The position numbers and the translations under genes were made by a program. A stretch of DNA of 64,000 nt from Sporosarcina sp. P34 (GTDB taxonomy: Bacteria > Bacillota > Bacilli > Bacillales_A > Planococcaceae), in contig NZ_PDZC01000001.1 in the NCBI RefSeq assembly GCF_002743375.1, positions 310,001 through 374,000 of the forward strand. The letters are read 5' to 3'. Of the stretch, positions 17,305 through 27,628 are shown in pieces. Below the pieces are notes generated by a model. That model made no database searches. It was not told where the DNA came from and saw nothing but the letters and a program-made list of their open reading frames with translations. Every line of letters starts with the position of its first letter. The first letter of the stretch is position 1.

Positions 17305-18234
17305 ATGGAGTACTTACTCATAGTCTTTGTAAATGTTATCACACCGATGCTTATTTTATTAGCAATTGGCGTGTTTTTACAAATAAAGTTTACTTTTAAT
17401 GTTAAGGCGTTAGGGAATATTCTTACATACTGTCTAATTCCTGCCGCTGTGTTCATGAACTTATATCATACTGTTATTGATATAGACATCCTACTCGATG
17501 TATTAATGTTTGTCGTATTATTCACATCCGCTTTAATCATTACCGGCCATTTATTTAGTAAATTCTTGCGTTTAAACCGCCAGCAAACCGCCGTAATGAA
17601 AAACAGTATTGTGTTGATCAACTCTGGAAACTATGGCTTACCCGTTAGTCAACTAGTCTTTCATGCCAATCCACTCGGTGTGTCCATTCAGATCGTGTTG
17701 ATTGTCTATCAGAACTTACTAACGTACTCGTATGGATTGTATAATCTCGTGTCTTCCACGCAATCGGGAAAAGACATCGTGAAGCAATTTCTTCGAATGC
17801 CGATTATTCATGCATTGTGGCTAGGTGCTGTGCTTAATTTAGCAAATATCCAGTTGCCACAATTTATCGAGCTGCCAATTAGTCATTTATCGGATGCTTT
17901 TATCGCCATTGCGCTCATTACACTAGGCGCGCAGTTAGCGCAGATTAAGGTGAAAACGCTATGGAACCGTTTGATCTACCTAAGCGCTATTGGCAGACTT
18001 ATTATTTCACCAACTGTGGCGTTGCTGTTGATTTTACTGTTGAGGATAGACGGTGTCACGGCTCAGTCACTCTGGATCGCCAGCTCATTTCCAACGTCAA
18101 GAAACAGCTCAACGCTGGCTTTGGAATATGATGTAGAGTCTGAGCTAGCAGCCCAAATCGTTCTGTTCAACACTGTAGCAAGCAGCTTTACAGTAGGCGT
18201 AGTGATTTATCTTTCCTCACTATTTTTCGGGTAA
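17305..18234 (+). CDS. AEC family transporter (auxin efflux carrier / malate permease type)
   Basis: The 309-aa membrane protein has about ten hydrophobic segments and belongs to the AEC family (PF03547): the conserved LTYCLIPAAVFMNLYHT-like first half and the SSFPTSRNSSTLALEYD motif near residue ~270. Members export or import organic acids in bacteria; the substrate here is unknown. I chose ATG 17305, 8 bases after AAGGAG; an open frame extends 32 codons upstream into the divergent gene but lacks a ribosome site. No strong terminator follows; a palindrome at 18365 lies in the ~170-bp gap before the xpt promoter. Confidence 0.87.
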   Translation: MEYLLIVFVNVITPMLILLAIGVFLQIKFTFNVKALGNILTYCLIPAAVFMNLYHTVIDIDILLDVLMFVVLFTSALIITGHLFSKFLRLNRQQTAVMKNSIVLINSGNYGLPVSQLVFHANPLGVSIQIVLIVYQNLLTYSYGLYNLVSSTQSGKDIVKQFLRMPIIHALWLGAVLNLANIQLPQFIELPISHLSDAFIAIALITLGAQLAQIKVKTLWNRLIYLSAIGRLIISPTVALLLILLLRIDGVTAQSLWIASSFPTSRNSSTLALEYDVESELAAQIVLFNTVASSFTVGVVIYLSSLFFG

Positions 18235-18364
18235 GTAAAAAACGGGGAATTTATTAAAATAAAGTCTGGAACTACTGAGGGGACGCTTCAATCCAATGCA
18301 TTCTCTTAAGATTACTCTTAATCCCAATTCACGCCAACTTTTTGTCGAGAATATGTCCATGTGC

Positions 18365-18385
18365 TTGATAGCTTGAAGCTATCAA
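18365..18385. repeat. Perfect palindrome upstream of the xpt promoter
   Basis: TTGATAGCTT and AAGCTATCAA flank a single G. No T-run follows, so it is not an obvious terminator. It could be an operator or a transcript 3'-end hairpin for the AEC gene. Confidence 0.5.
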
Positions 18386-18397
18386 ACTAATTGGCAA

Positions 18398-18425
18398 ATA
18401 TTCGTGTTGAAAATTTGTCGAATCA
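18398..18425. promoter_or_regulatory. Candidate pair of divergent PurBoxes (PurR operator)
   Basis: CGAA occurs on the minus strand at 18404-18401 and on the plus strand at 18419-18422. The two central G residues are separated by 16 bases, the arrangement known for B. subtilis PurR. The outer positions match AWWWCCGAACWWT only partly (9 and 8 of 13). It overlaps the xpt -35 region. Confidence 0.35.
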
Positions 18426-18434
18426 TGCTATACT
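18407..18434 (+). promoter_or_regulatory. Sigma-A promoter of xpt-pbuX
   Basis: TTGAAA, a 16-base spacer and TATACT lie about 20 bases before the guanine aptamer, as expected for a riboswitch-controlled operon. Confidence 0.7.
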
Positions 18435-18453
18435 GTTAGCATTCAGTTAAATA

Positions 18454-18526
18454 AGACTCATATAATCACGGGGATATGGCCCGTAAGTTTCTACCGGTTT
18501 ACCGAAAATAGACCGACTATGGGGAG
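18454..18526 (+). promoter_or_regulatory. Purine riboswitch aptamer, guanine/xanthine class
   Basis: The core TATAATC...GGATATGGCCCGTAAGTTTCTACC followed by a short P3 and GACTATG is the purine aptamer. P1 pairs CTCATA (18457-18462) with TATGGG (18518-18523), P2 is ACGGG/CCCGT and P3 is CGGTTT/AGACCG. The C in GACTATG corresponds to C74, the base that selects guanine (U would select adenine). The downstream genes xpt and pbuX agree with this. Confidence 0.96.
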
Positions 18527-18529
18527 AAT

Positions 18530-18571
18530 GAAAAGCAGCTTTCTTTGTCGTTCGACAAGAAATTGCTTTTT
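18530..18571 (+). other. Additional hairpin in the xpt expression platform
   Basis: AAAAGC...TTTCTT.GTCG pairs with CGAC.AAGAAA..GCTTTT, a long stem between the aptamer and the main terminator. It ends in CTTTTTC, so it might itself act as a weak terminator, or it might bring the antiterminator partners together. Confidence 0.6.
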
Positions 18572-18578
18572 CATATTT

Positions 18579-18641
18579 AAAAGCGTACATGCCGCTCTCT
18601 CATAGTTGTTATATGGGAGGATGGCATATACGCTTTTTTTA
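18579..18641 (+). terminator. Riboswitch-controlled terminator of xpt-pbuX
   Basis: AAAAGCGTA..GCC..CTCTCTCATA pairs with TATGGGAGGAT.GGC..TACGCTTTT, followed by T residues. The segment TCTCATAGT (18598-18606) in its 5' arm can instead pair with ACTATGGGG (18516-18524) of the aptamer's P1, forming an antiterminator when no guanine is bound. Confidence 0.88.
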
Positions 18642-18654
18642 TTCGGAAAAATGA

Positions 18655-20609
<1,955 letters not shown>

Positions 20610-20610
20610 C

Positions 20611-20647
20611 AAAAAGAGCAACTGCGAAAATGCAGTTGCTCTTTTTG
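20611..20647. terminator. Bidirectional terminator after pbuX
   Basis: AAAAAGAGCAACTGC and its complement form a 15-base stem around a 6-base loop; A- and T-runs flank it on both strands. The aldo/keto reductase gene converges. Confidence 0.92.
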
Positions 20648-20653
20648 CTTATT

Positions 20654-21553
20654 TTATACGCGATGCTGATCATATGAATGTTGCTCTGTTTTGTTTGTTA
20701 GTATCGTCAGCAATTGTGGATCGATTGGCGTGTCATAAGCTCTTAATGACTCTTGAAGCTGTTGTTGTGTTCTTGCACCTATCAAAGTAGAGGCCACAGC
20801 AGGCTCTTTTAGTGCGAAAGCAAGAGCGTAGGCATGCAGGTCGTTTGTTTCCTCCGAAAGCGATTGAATGATCTGCTGTAACTCAGACGGTGTGTAAGAA
20901 ACGAAGCCACTCATTTTCTTCGCACGGTCCACGCCTTCATTCGTCAGTAGACCTTTTGCTAATGTTCCTCTCGTGACAACAGATGCACCTTTTTCCGTAA
21001 TCATAGAAAAATATTCTTCAGGACGTCGATCGAGCAAGCTATACTGCATCATGACAGAAACTGCATGGCTAGTATTCAGGAATCGTTCGATGACAGTGGG
21101 GCGGATACTTGAGATACCGTATTCACGTATGATGCCTTCTTTTTTTAATGTTTCGAATGCCTCGATTGTCTCTTCAGCATCATCTTCCATCGTACCACCG
21201 TGAAGTTGGTACAAGTCGATATAATCGAGTTGTAAACGTCGTAAACTTTGTTTGACAGCGTTCATTATATGGGTTTTTGAAGGATCCCATGTCCAGGAAT
21301 CTTCCCCATTCCACTTGTTACCGACTTTCGTTGCGATGATCAACTCTTGACGTTTTTCTTTCAATACTTTTCCTATAAGTTCTTCATTTATTCCTTTATC
21401 ATACAGATCGGCTGTATCGAAATAGTTGATGCCATGTTCCACTGCTTCATCGAGTACGGAACGAGCCGATTCAAGATCAGTTGGTAATGACATGCACCCT
21501 AATCCAAGTTCGGAAACAAGTAAATTACTAGAACCTATTGTACGCTTCTTCAT
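20654..21553 (-). CDS. Aldo/keto reductase
   Basis: This 299-aa NADPH-dependent oxidoreductase of the AKR superfamily opens with RTIGSSNLLVSELGLGCM. The catalytic tetrad can be followed: Asp in YFDTADLYDKGINE, Tyr of the same segment, Lys in IIATKVGNKW and His in DLYQLHGGTMEDDAEE. It resembles the YqkF-type proteins of Bacillus, which sit close to nudF there as here. The start is ATG 21553, 8 bases after AAAGGAG; an in-frame ATG ten codons upstream lacks a ribosome site. It is divergent from nudF. The physiological aldehyde or ketone is unknown. Confidence 0.92.
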   Translation of the reverse strand: MKKRTIGSSNLLVSELGLGCMSLPTDLESARSVLDEAVEHGINYFDTADLYDKGINEELIGKVLKEKRQELIIATKVGNKWNGEDSWTWDPSKTHIMNAVKQSLRRLQLDYIDLYQLHGGTMEDDAEETIEAFETLKKEGIIREYGISSIRPTVIERFLNTSHAVSVMMQYSLLDRRPEEYFSMITEKGASVVTRGTLAKGLLTNEGVDRAKKMSGFVSYTPSELQQIIQSLSEETNDLHAYALAFALKEPAVASTLIGARTQQQLQESLRAYDTPIDPQLLTILTNKTEQHSYDQHRV

Positions 21554-21625
21554 GTGCTTCACTCCTTTCGTTTCATGGTACAATGAAAACGGGATATAAA
21601 ACCAATGGAAAGGGTTGAGTACTGG

Positions 21626-22159
21626 ATGAAGTTTGAAGAAATTACCCTCTCAACAGAACAAATCTTTACAGGTAAAATCATTTCGGTGCAAGTAGACGAA
21701 GTAGAATTGCCTGATGGAAAACTAGCAAAAAGAGAATTAGTAAAACATCCAGGAGCCGTGGCGATTATCGCCTTGACTGAAGATAAAAAGCTCGTGTTAG
21801 TTGAACAGTACAGAAAGCCTTTGGAACGAACGATGCTGGAAATACCTGCAGGAAAGATTGAGCTTGGCGAAGAACCTAAACTGACGGCAATTCGTGAACT
21901 GGAAGAAGAGACAGGTTACCGTGCTAATTCATTCGAATATTTGCAGACTTTCTCAACTTCGCCGGGCTTTGCCGATGAAATCATTCACTTATATGTGGCA
22001 AAAGAGCTTGAGAAAGTGGAACAGCCTGCGACAGGGGATGAAGATGAATTCATTGAAGTACTTGAAGTAACCGTTGAAGAGGCAGAGGAATTGATTGCGA
22101 ATGAACGGATTTATGACGCCAAGACGGTTGCGGCAGTCTGGTATGTAAAAAACCTATAA
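21626..22159 (+). CDS. nudF: ADP-ribose pyrophosphatase (NUDIX)
   Basis: NudF hydrolyses ADP-ribose to AMP and ribose 5-phosphate. The 177-residue protein has the Nudix box at residues 76-98, with GKIELGEE and RELEEETGY as its visible ends and the metal-binding Glu cluster intact. The flanking KHPGAVAIIAL and FYTSPGFADEI-like (here FSTSPGFADEIIHLYVA) segments match B. subtilis NudF. The ATG at 21626 corresponds to the Bacillus N-terminus; an upstream in-frame ATG at 21605 would add seven residues. Neither start has a strong ribosome site. Position before fur fits the Bacillus gene order. Confidence 0.95.
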   Translation: MKFEEITLSTEQIFTGKIISVQVDEVELPDGKLAKRELVKHPGAVAIIALTEDKKLVLVEQYRKPLERTMLEIPAGKIELGEEPKLTAIRELEEETGYRANSFEYLQTFSTSPGFADEIIHLYVAKELEKVEQPATGDEDEFIEVLEVTVEEAEELIANERIYDAKTVAAVWYVKNL

Positions 22160-22223
22160 AGGATTGAGCTATTTCTGGACGGACAAGCATATGTTATAGA
22201 AACGATGCGGAGGTGTCCTATTT

Positions 22224-22736
22224 ATGGCTCGATCATTGTCTTTTGTATATTTATTCGTTATACTCGCAATTAGTTATATAGGAGGGGCTTTATTATTTAG
22301 AGAGTGGCCGATCACGTCACTAGAGCAGATCATTGGTTTATATGATCAACGCGTAGTGAAGGGATCTGAAGCGGCTTTGTGGTCGCCTGTTGTGGTGACA
22401 TTGAGCTTTATTCTGTTAGCCATCATTCTGTCTAAATATAAAAGAATCCGTTTTATCACTATGTTTCTTGGTGCAATTAAATGTGCTTTTTTTGGTCTGT
22501 CATCCACCTATTTATTGTCGACAGGCTTAAAAATGGTATCCTATACGATTTGGTGGTTTCCATTTCAATTAATCAGCTGTTTGTTGTTTTTGATTTTATG
22601 TTCGGTTTTGAACCCGCCATTTTTCGCTACACCGGCCAGCAAGAAAGATCGTCCATTAACTGCTGTGCCTCCATTAATTGCATTATTGTTCATCACACAG
22701 ATACTGGAACTATCGATCTTTCATTTTATAAAGTAA
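22224..22736 (+). CDS. Membrane protein, possibly a diverged SpoIIM
   Basis: A 170-aa protein with about five hydrophobic segments (residues ~5-25, 52-70, 78-100, 105-128, 147-165). I do not recognise it with certainty. It occupies the nudF-fur interval where B. subtilis carries spoIIM (214 aa), and the segment FLGAIKCAFFGLSSTYLL followed ~15 residues later by WWFPFQLISCLLFLI has the same spacing and character as SpoIIM's IKGMVVGFTVGF and VLPQNLIIIPAYL. That is weak evidence for a shortened, diverged SpoIIM, a component of the engulfment DMP complex. The ribosome site GGAGG lies 10 bases upstream of the ATG. Confidence 0.5.
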   Translation: MARSLSFVYLFVILAISYIGGALLFREWPITSLEQIIGLYDQRVVKGSEAALWSPVVVTLSFILLAIILSKYKRIRFITMFLGAIKCAFFGLSSTYLLSTGLKMVSYTIWWFPFQLISCLLFLILCSVLNPPFFATPASKKDRPLTAVPPLIALLFITQILELSIFHFIK

Positions 22737-22779
22737 TATCTACTACACACACTATAATGAACTGAACCTTTCCTTTCTA

Positions 22780-22809
22780 TTGTCATCTGGAACGACAGTT
22801 TGGTATAAT
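22780..22809 (+). promoter_or_regulatory. Sigma-A promoter of fur
   Basis: TTGTCA, an 18-base spacer and TATAAT lie 26 bases before the fur start codon. Confidence 0.65.
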
Positions 22810-22834
22810 GGAAACAATTTGAGGGGGGCGTCGT

Positions 22835-23311
22835 ATGGAAAGCCGAATCGAACGAATCAAGAAGCAATTGCACGGGGCCAGCTACAAGTTGACGCCTCAG
22901 CGTGAAGCGACTGTAGCAGTTCTTCTGGAAAATGAAGAAGACCACTTAAGTGCAGAAGATGTATTTTTGCTAGTAAAAGAAAAAGCTCCAGATATTGGTC
23001 TGGCGACTGTATATCGTACATTAGAATTATTAACTGAACTAAAAGTTGTCGATAAAATTAATTTTGGCGATGGGGTAGCACGTTATGATTTACGTGAAGA
23101 AGGTGCTGCAAGGTTCCACCATCACTTAATTTGTCTGGAATGTGGAACGGTTGATGAAATTCAAGAGGATTTGCTTGGCGAAGTAGAAAAGGTCGTGGAA
23201 GGTCGTTATGGTTTTACAGTCAAAGATCATTGGCTGACGTTCCATGGAATTTGTAAACGTTGTAAAACGAAAGACGAAGAGAAAGAACAAGAAGACAATG
23301 GGATGGCCTAA
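22835..23311 (+). CDS. fur: Ferric uptake regulator Fur
   Basis: Fur is the iron-dependent repressor of uptake genes. The 158-aa protein has an N-terminal winged helix (TPQREATVAVL, with the recognition region DIGLATVYRTLELL at ~53-66), the metal site HHHLICLECGTVDE (His95-97, Cys100, Cys103) and a second Cys pair in CKRCK (Cys140, Cys143) for the structural zinc. A Glu/Lys-rich tail closes it. Position between the SpoIIM-like gene and xerD follows Bacillus. It was chosen over PerR or Zur by that synteny and by the motif order. The start follows GAGGGGG by 8 bases. Confidence 0.94.
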   Translation: MESRIERIKKQLHGASYKLTPQREATVAVLLENEEDHLSAEDVFLLVKEKAPDIGLATVYRTLELLTELKVVDKINFGDGVARYDLREEGAARFHHHLICLECGTVDEIQEDLLGEVEKVVEGRYGFTVKDHWLTFHGICKRCKTKDEEKEQEDNGMA

Positions 23312-23355
23312 GCGCTGTCCTTTTTTACTTTTTACAAAAGAAAGGAGGAAAGTCT

Positions 23356-24246
23356 ATGAAAGATGCGGAGTTTGCGTTAGAAGATTATGTTCACTTTTTA
23401 ACAGTTGAGAGACAATTAGCCCAAAATACGGTGAAGTCGTATCAACGCGACCTGATAGCTTATATACGTTTCCTCACAAGCTTAAACTTAGAAACTGTTA
23501 ATTCTATCGAACGCGCGATGGTTCTACAGTATCTGCAGAAATTGAAAGATAGTGGTAAATCTAGTCGTACCCTTTCCCGACACATTTCCTCCATTCGTTC
23601 ATTCCATCAATTTTTAGTGAGAGAACAAATCACGACACATGATTGTACGATTCATATCGAATTGCCTAAAATCGAACAAAAGTTGCCGGACGTCCTCTCT
23701 ATACCAGAAATTGAACGATTGATCCAGGCCGTTGATGGGAATACTTCACAAGGCATGCGTGATATTGCATTGCTTGAATTGTTATATGGGACTGGAATGC
23801 GGGTAAGTGAATTGATAGCGATTGATTTGGCTGATCTTCATTTGACCATGGGTTTTGTGCGCGTATTTGGAAAAGGTAGCAAAGAACGAATAGTACCACT
23901 TGGACGTTCTGCAATCGATGCCTGTACGTTGTATTTAAATGAGGGGCGTCCTAAGCTCATCAGTGATACGGAAGCCTTGTTCCTCAACATGCATGGCAGA
24001 CGGCTGACGAGACAAGGCTGTTGGAAGATCTTGAAAGAAGCAGGAGTAAAGGCAGGAATTCAAAAAGTTATTTCCCCGCATTTATTGCGTCACTCATTTG
24101 CCACACATTTGATTGAAAATGGGGCTGACTTGCGCGCTGTTCAGGAAATGCTCGGACATGCCGATATTTCCACAACGCAACTTTACACGCATGTCAGCAA
24201 AAAACGCTTGAAAGATGTTTACAGTCAATATCATCCGAGAGCGTAA
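23356..24246 (+). CDS. xerD: Site-specific tyrosine recombinase XerD
   Basis: XerD with XerC resolves chromosome dimers at dif during division. The 296-residue protein has an N-terminal SAM-like DNA-binding domain (~8-90) and a catalytic domain with the complete set: Arg149 in GTGMRVSEL, Lys173 in GKGSKER, His242 and Arg245 in HLLRHSFATHL, His268 in LGHADIS and nucleophile Tyr277 in TQLYTHV. It is the housekeeping gene (ripX in Bacillus) at its usual place after fur, not a phage integrase. The ribosome site AAAGGAGG is 8 bases upstream. deoB follows 24 bases later. Confidence 0.97.
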   Translation: MKDAEFALEDYVHFLTVERQLAQNTVKSYQRDLIAYIRFLTSLNLETVNSIERAMVLQYLQKLKDSGKSSRTLSRHISSIRSFHQFLVREQITTHDCTIHIELPKIEQKLPDVLSIPEIERLIQAVDGNTSQGMRDIALLELLYGTGMRVSELIAIDLADLHLTMGFVRVFGKGSKERIVPLGRSAIDACTLYLNEGRPKLISDTEALFLNMHGRRLTRQGCWKILKEAGVKAGIQKVISPHLLRHSFATHLIENGADLRAVQEMLGHADISTTQLYTHVSKKRLKDVYSQYHPRA

Positions 24247-24270
24247 ACTACTATTACTGGAGGTTTTCAT

Positions 24271-25464
24271 ATGGAGAAATTTCGTTATAATCGAATTCAT
24301 TTAATCGTACTTGATTCAGTAGGGATCGGCGAAGCACCCGATGCTGAAGCTTTTGGTGATGTAGGGTCTAATACGCTTGGACATATCGGTGAAGAGATGG
24401 ATGGACTGAACCTACCAAACTTGGAACGTCTCGGTCTTGCGAATATTGCACCGATCAAAGGACTTGCACCTCAAAAAGAAGCACAAGGATATTACACAAA
24501 AATGCAAGAAGCATCTGTCGGTAAAGATACGATGACAGGTCACTGGGAAATCATGGGCTTGCGTATAGATGATGCATTCAAAGTGTATCCGAATGGTTTT
24601 CCAAAAGAATTAATAGATGAATTGGAATTGAAAACGGGTAGAAAAGTTATCGGAAATAAACCGGCAAGCGGTACGGAAATTATCGAAGAACTAGGCGAAG
24701 AGCATATGAAGACAGGCGCTCTCATCGTTTATACTTCTGGTGACCCTGTCCTGCAAATTGCTGCACATGAAGAAATTATTCCAATTGAAGAGCAATATCG
24801 TATTTGTGAAATCGCCAGAGAACTTACGTTGCAACCTGAATTTTTAGTAGGTCGCGTGATTGCGCGTCCGTTTATTGGGGAACCAGGTACATTCACTCGA
24901 ACTACAAATCGTCATGATTATGCATTGAAACCATTTGGGAAAACGGTAATGAATGAATTGCAGGATATAGGCTTTGACGTAATCGCCATCGGTAAAATTG
25001 CCGATATTTACAATGGTGAGGGCGTGACGGAAGCCGTCCGGACAACAGGAAACATGGACGGTGTAGATAAGCTAGTTGCGGTGATGGAAAAAGAGTTTGA
25101 AGGCCTCAGTTTCGTTAATCTCGTAGACTTTGATGCATTATATGGTCACCGTCGCGATCCGATTGGTTACGGTAAGGCACTTGAAGAATTTGATGCACGT
25201 TTGCCTGAAATCATTGATGCAATGCAGCCAGACGATTTACTGATCATAACAGCAGACCACGGGAATGACCCGGTTCATGAAGGAACGGATCATACAAGAG
25301 AATATGTACCGTTACTCGTCTATTCCCCTTCAAATAAAGGAGCAGGGCAATTGCCCATCCGTAAAACGTTCTCTGACGTCGGAGCGACAATTGCCGAGAA
25401 CTTCCAAGTAGAAATGCCTGAACATGGAGAAAGTTTCTTGTCTGCATTGGTGAAGGAGGACTAA
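24271..25464 (+). CDS. deoB: Phosphopentomutase
   Basis: DeoB interconverts (deoxy)ribose 1-phosphate and 5-phosphate, linking nucleoside breakdown to the pentose phosphate pathway. The 397-aa alkaline-phosphatase-fold enzyme shows the metal site [12 protein letters not shown] at residues ~12-23, the phosphothreonine loop [24 protein letters not shown], and the second metal cluster TADHGNDP and [10 protein letters not shown]. The next gene, pdp, starts 4 bases after its stop, so the two form a nucleoside catabolic unit. B. subtilis calls the gene drm and places pupG after it; here pdp takes that place. Confidence 0.97.
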   Translation: MEKFRYNRIHLIVLDSVGIGEAPDAEAFGDVGSNTLGHIGEEMDGLNLPNLERLGLANIAPIKGLAPQKEAQGYYTKMQEASVGKDTMTGHWEIMGLRIDDAFKVYPNGFPKELIDELELKTGRKVIGNKPASGTEIIEELGEEHMKTGALIVYTSGDPVLQIAAHEEIIPIEEQYRICEIARELTLQPEFLVGRVIARPFIGEPGTFTRTTNRHDYALKPFGKTVMNELQDIGFDVIAIGKIADIYNGEGVTEAVRTTGNMDGVDKLVAVMEKEFEGLSFVNLVDFDALYGHRRDPIGYGKALEEFDARLPEIIDAMQPDDLLIITADHGNDPVHEGTDHTREYVPLLVYSPSNKGAGQLPIRKTFSDVGATIAENFQVEMPEHGESFLSALVKED

Positions 25465-25468
25465 TCGT

Positions 25469-26767
25469 ATGCTGCGCATGGTAGATATAATTGAAAACAA
25501 GCGAGACGGAGAAGAACTAACTAAAGAACAGATTGAGTTTTTTGTGACGGGTTATACGGATGGCTCAATCCCCGATTATCAGGCGAGTGCTTTCTTGATG
25601 GCCATTTACTTTAAGGGGATGACTACAGAAGAACAAGGCTATTTAACGATGGCCATGGCGGAGTCTGGAGATCAAATCGATTTATCTGCAATTGAAGGAG
25701 TGAAGGTAGACAAACACTCAACGGGCGGAGTAGGAGATACTACGACACTGATCTTAGCACCACTTGTCGCAGCGTGCGGTGTACCAGTTGCTAAAATGAG
25801 TGGTCGAGGACTAGGCCATACAGGTGGCACACTTGATAAACTAGAAGCAATTGACGGCTTTCACGTAGAGATTTCTACGGAACAATTTATTCAACAGGTC
25901 AATGAGTTGAAGATCGCTGTAATCGGTCAAAGTGGTAATTTGACACCAGCCGATAAAAAACTATATGCGTTAAGAGATGTCACAGCGACCGTCAATAGCA
26001 TTCCGCTGATTGCAAGCTCTATTATGAGTAAAAAGCTAGCGGCGGGCGCAGATGCTATCGTATTAGACGTCAAGACAGGCGCGGGAGCCTTCATGAAAAC
26101 AGTAGAAGAATCAAAACGACTGGCAGATGCCATGACTGCGATCGGAAATGAAGTGGGAAGAAACACAAGTGCTGTTATTTCGGATATGAGCCAACCACTA
26201 GGATTGGCGATAGGTAATGCACTTGAAGTAAGGGAAGCTATTGATACACTACGAGGAAAAGGTCCAGCCGATCTAACAGAGTTGTGTTTAGTACTTGGTA
26301 GCAAGATGCTTCTTGCAGCGAACAAAGCAGCAAGTGACGAAGACGCACGCAAACAACTACAGAACGTCATAGAAAATGGTGATGCACTGCGCTTGTTCGG
26401 CGAGTTAATCAAAGCACAAGGCGGCAACGAAAAAATTATAGAGAATACCAATCTATTGCCGCAAGCACGGTATCAAATAGAAGTTCCGGCTAGTAAAAGC
26501 GGCTATGTATCCATGATCGATGCCGATGAAATAGGCGTAGCTGCCATGCTTCTTGGCGCCGGTCGTGCAACAAAAGAAGACATTATAGATCTTGCGGTTG
26601 GGATTGTACTGCGCAAGAAAATAGGTGACTTTGTAGAAGTTGGGGAGACACTTGCTATTCTCCATTCAAACACGGAACAAGTGGATGACTCGATCAAATT
26701 ACTGCAAACTCATATGCATATCACAAAGGAAAAAACTGAAGCACCACCGCTTATACATTCCTTATAA
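25469..26767 (+). CDS. pdp: Pyrimidine-nucleoside phosphorylase
   Basis: Pdp cleaves uridine, thymidine or deoxyuridine with phosphate to give the free base and (deoxy)ribose 1-phosphate, which DeoB upstream then handles. The 432-aa protein has the phosphate-binding [13 protein letters not shown] motif and the thymidine/pyrimidine phosphorylase signature [16 protein letters not shown], plus the C-terminal PYNP domain after about residue 345. The ribosome site AAGGAGG lies in the end of deoB. A long terminator hairpin follows. Confidence 0.96.
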   Translation: MLRMVDIIENKRDGEELTKEQIEFFVTGYTDGSIPDYQASAFLMAIYFKGMTTEEQGYLTMAMAESGDQIDLSAIEGVKVDKHSTGGVGDTTTLILAPLVAACGVPVAKMSGRGLGHTGGTLDKLEAIDGFHVEISTEQFIQQVNELKIAVIGQSGNLTPADKKLYALRDVTATVNSIPLIASSIMSKKLAAGADAIVLDVKTGAGAFMKTVEESKRLADAMTAIGNEVGRNTSAVISDMSQPLGLAIGNALEVREAIDTLRGKGPADLTELCLVLGSKMLLAANKAASDEDARKQLQNVIENGDALRLFGELIKAQGGNEKIIENTNLLPQARYQIEVPASKSGYVSMIDADEIGVAAMLLGAGRATKEDIIDLAVGIVLRKKIGDFVEVGETLAILHSNTEQVDDSIKLLQTHMHITKEKTEAPPLIHSL

Positions 26768-26772
26768 TGAAT

Positions 26773-26833
26773 AAAAGCCATGTGCCTGTAGCACACCAAG
26801 AAATTGGTTCTTACAGGGCGCATGGCTTTTTTG
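26773..26833 (+). terminator. Intrinsic terminator after deoB-pdp
   Basis: AAAAGCCATG.GCCTGTA and TACAGG.CGCATGGCTTTTTT form a long stem with a ~20-base loop; six T residues are partly in the stem. Confidence 0.85.
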
Positions 26834-27217
26834 TCGTTCATGTGTAAAAACAAATTCAACTGTACATACTCTTGTGTAGCTCTAGGTAGGAGCGAAAGAG
26901 TGGCTAGCCGTGAATTCAGTGCAAGGCAAACGGGTATCTTTAGCTAGTGAATGAAGAATGTATATTCGTGTTATCCCGATTAAACACGGCACTTTAGTTG
27001 CTAATAAGTGAAAGGCAGCTAGTTCGTAGAAAAGATCTAACTGCTTCGCTTTTTTCCAAAATGCCGTTCTTTGTGACAGCGTTTTAGAGAGGTTAGCTTG
27101 AAAGCCGTGAAACTCTGGAAGGGTTCGCTTGGAACGTTAATTGATACTTTATGACCCAATTAATTTCTGTCACAACGTAAGAAGTTTTAGGGACAGCTGA
27201 CTAGTTTTGTCAAAACT
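26834..27217. other. ~380-bp noncoding stretch between pdp and spoIIAA
   Basis: Bacillus usually has dacF at this place; I see no open frame that resembles it. The sequence contains a spaced inverted repeat, TTGTGACAG (near 27073) and CTGTCACAA (near 27167), with a smaller TTAATT...AATTAA hairpin inside it. The rest is unremarkable. It may be an eroded gene region or hold an uncharacterised transcript. Confidence 0.45.
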
Positions 27218-27247
27218 AAAGGATAACCGTTCTAAATGTGCGACAAT
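27218..27247 (+). promoter_or_regulatory. Candidate sigma-H promoter of the spoIIA operon
   Basis: AAAGGATAA, exactly 14 bases, then CGACAAT resembles the sigma-H layout (RWAGGAxxT, 14 bases, HGAAT), but with an extra base in the -10. spoIIA is a known sigma-H operon in B. subtilis. Confidence 0.4.
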
Positions 27248-27274
27248 GCCTTCATGAAGGAGGCGTATCTACAC

Positions 27275-27628
27275 ATGTCAACTATTACACAATTGGAAAA
27301 TGGCATTGTCTTAATCACGCTAGCAGGAGAACTCGATAACCACCAAGCCAATCAAATTAGAGAAGAAGTATCTACCGCTATATTCACGGGAAAGACGCGT
27401 GCAATCATCTGGGACCTCTACCAACTAGGCTTTATGGACAGCGCAGGGATTGGACTTATTCTCGGGAGAATGCGCGATCTAGTTCCTGTTAACGGAGAAA
27501 CGCTCATATTGAATCCATCTCCGACAATGCAGAAACTATTTCAATTTTCGGGTCTTGGTGATGTCGTCAGAATATGTACAGTCGAAGAAGCAATCGACGA
27601 AATCGGAGGGGTTGTACATGAAAAATGA
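27275..27628 (+). CDS. spoIIAA: Anti-sigma-F factor antagonist
   Basis: SpoIIAA releases sigma-F from SpoIIAB in the forespore. The 117-aa STAS protein carries the phosphorylation site in MDSAGIGLILGR (Ser56, equivalent to B. subtilis Ser58) and the conserved GELDNHQANQIREE opening. ATG 27275 follows GAAGGAGG; a longer open frame upstream adds 13 residues absent from the family. Its end overlaps spoIIAB by 11 bases, consistent with coordinated amounts of partner and anti-sigma factor. A sigma-H-like promoter precedes it. Confidence 0.97.
   Translation: MSTITQLENGIVLITLAGELDNHQANQIREEVSTAIFTGKTRAIIWDLYQLGFMDSAGIGLILGRMRDLVPVNGETLILNPSPTMQKLFQFSGLGDVVRICTVEEAIDEIGGVVHEK

Noticed and set aside
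23356..24246. Tyrosine recombinase as sign of an integrated element
   Set aside because: All motifs and the fur-xerD-deoB order fit the housekeeping XerD; no attachment repeats or phage genes are nearby.
25927..26451. 174-codon open frame on the minus strand
   Set aside because: It is fully antisense to pdp, with no ribosome site and biased composition from the codon pattern of the real gene.
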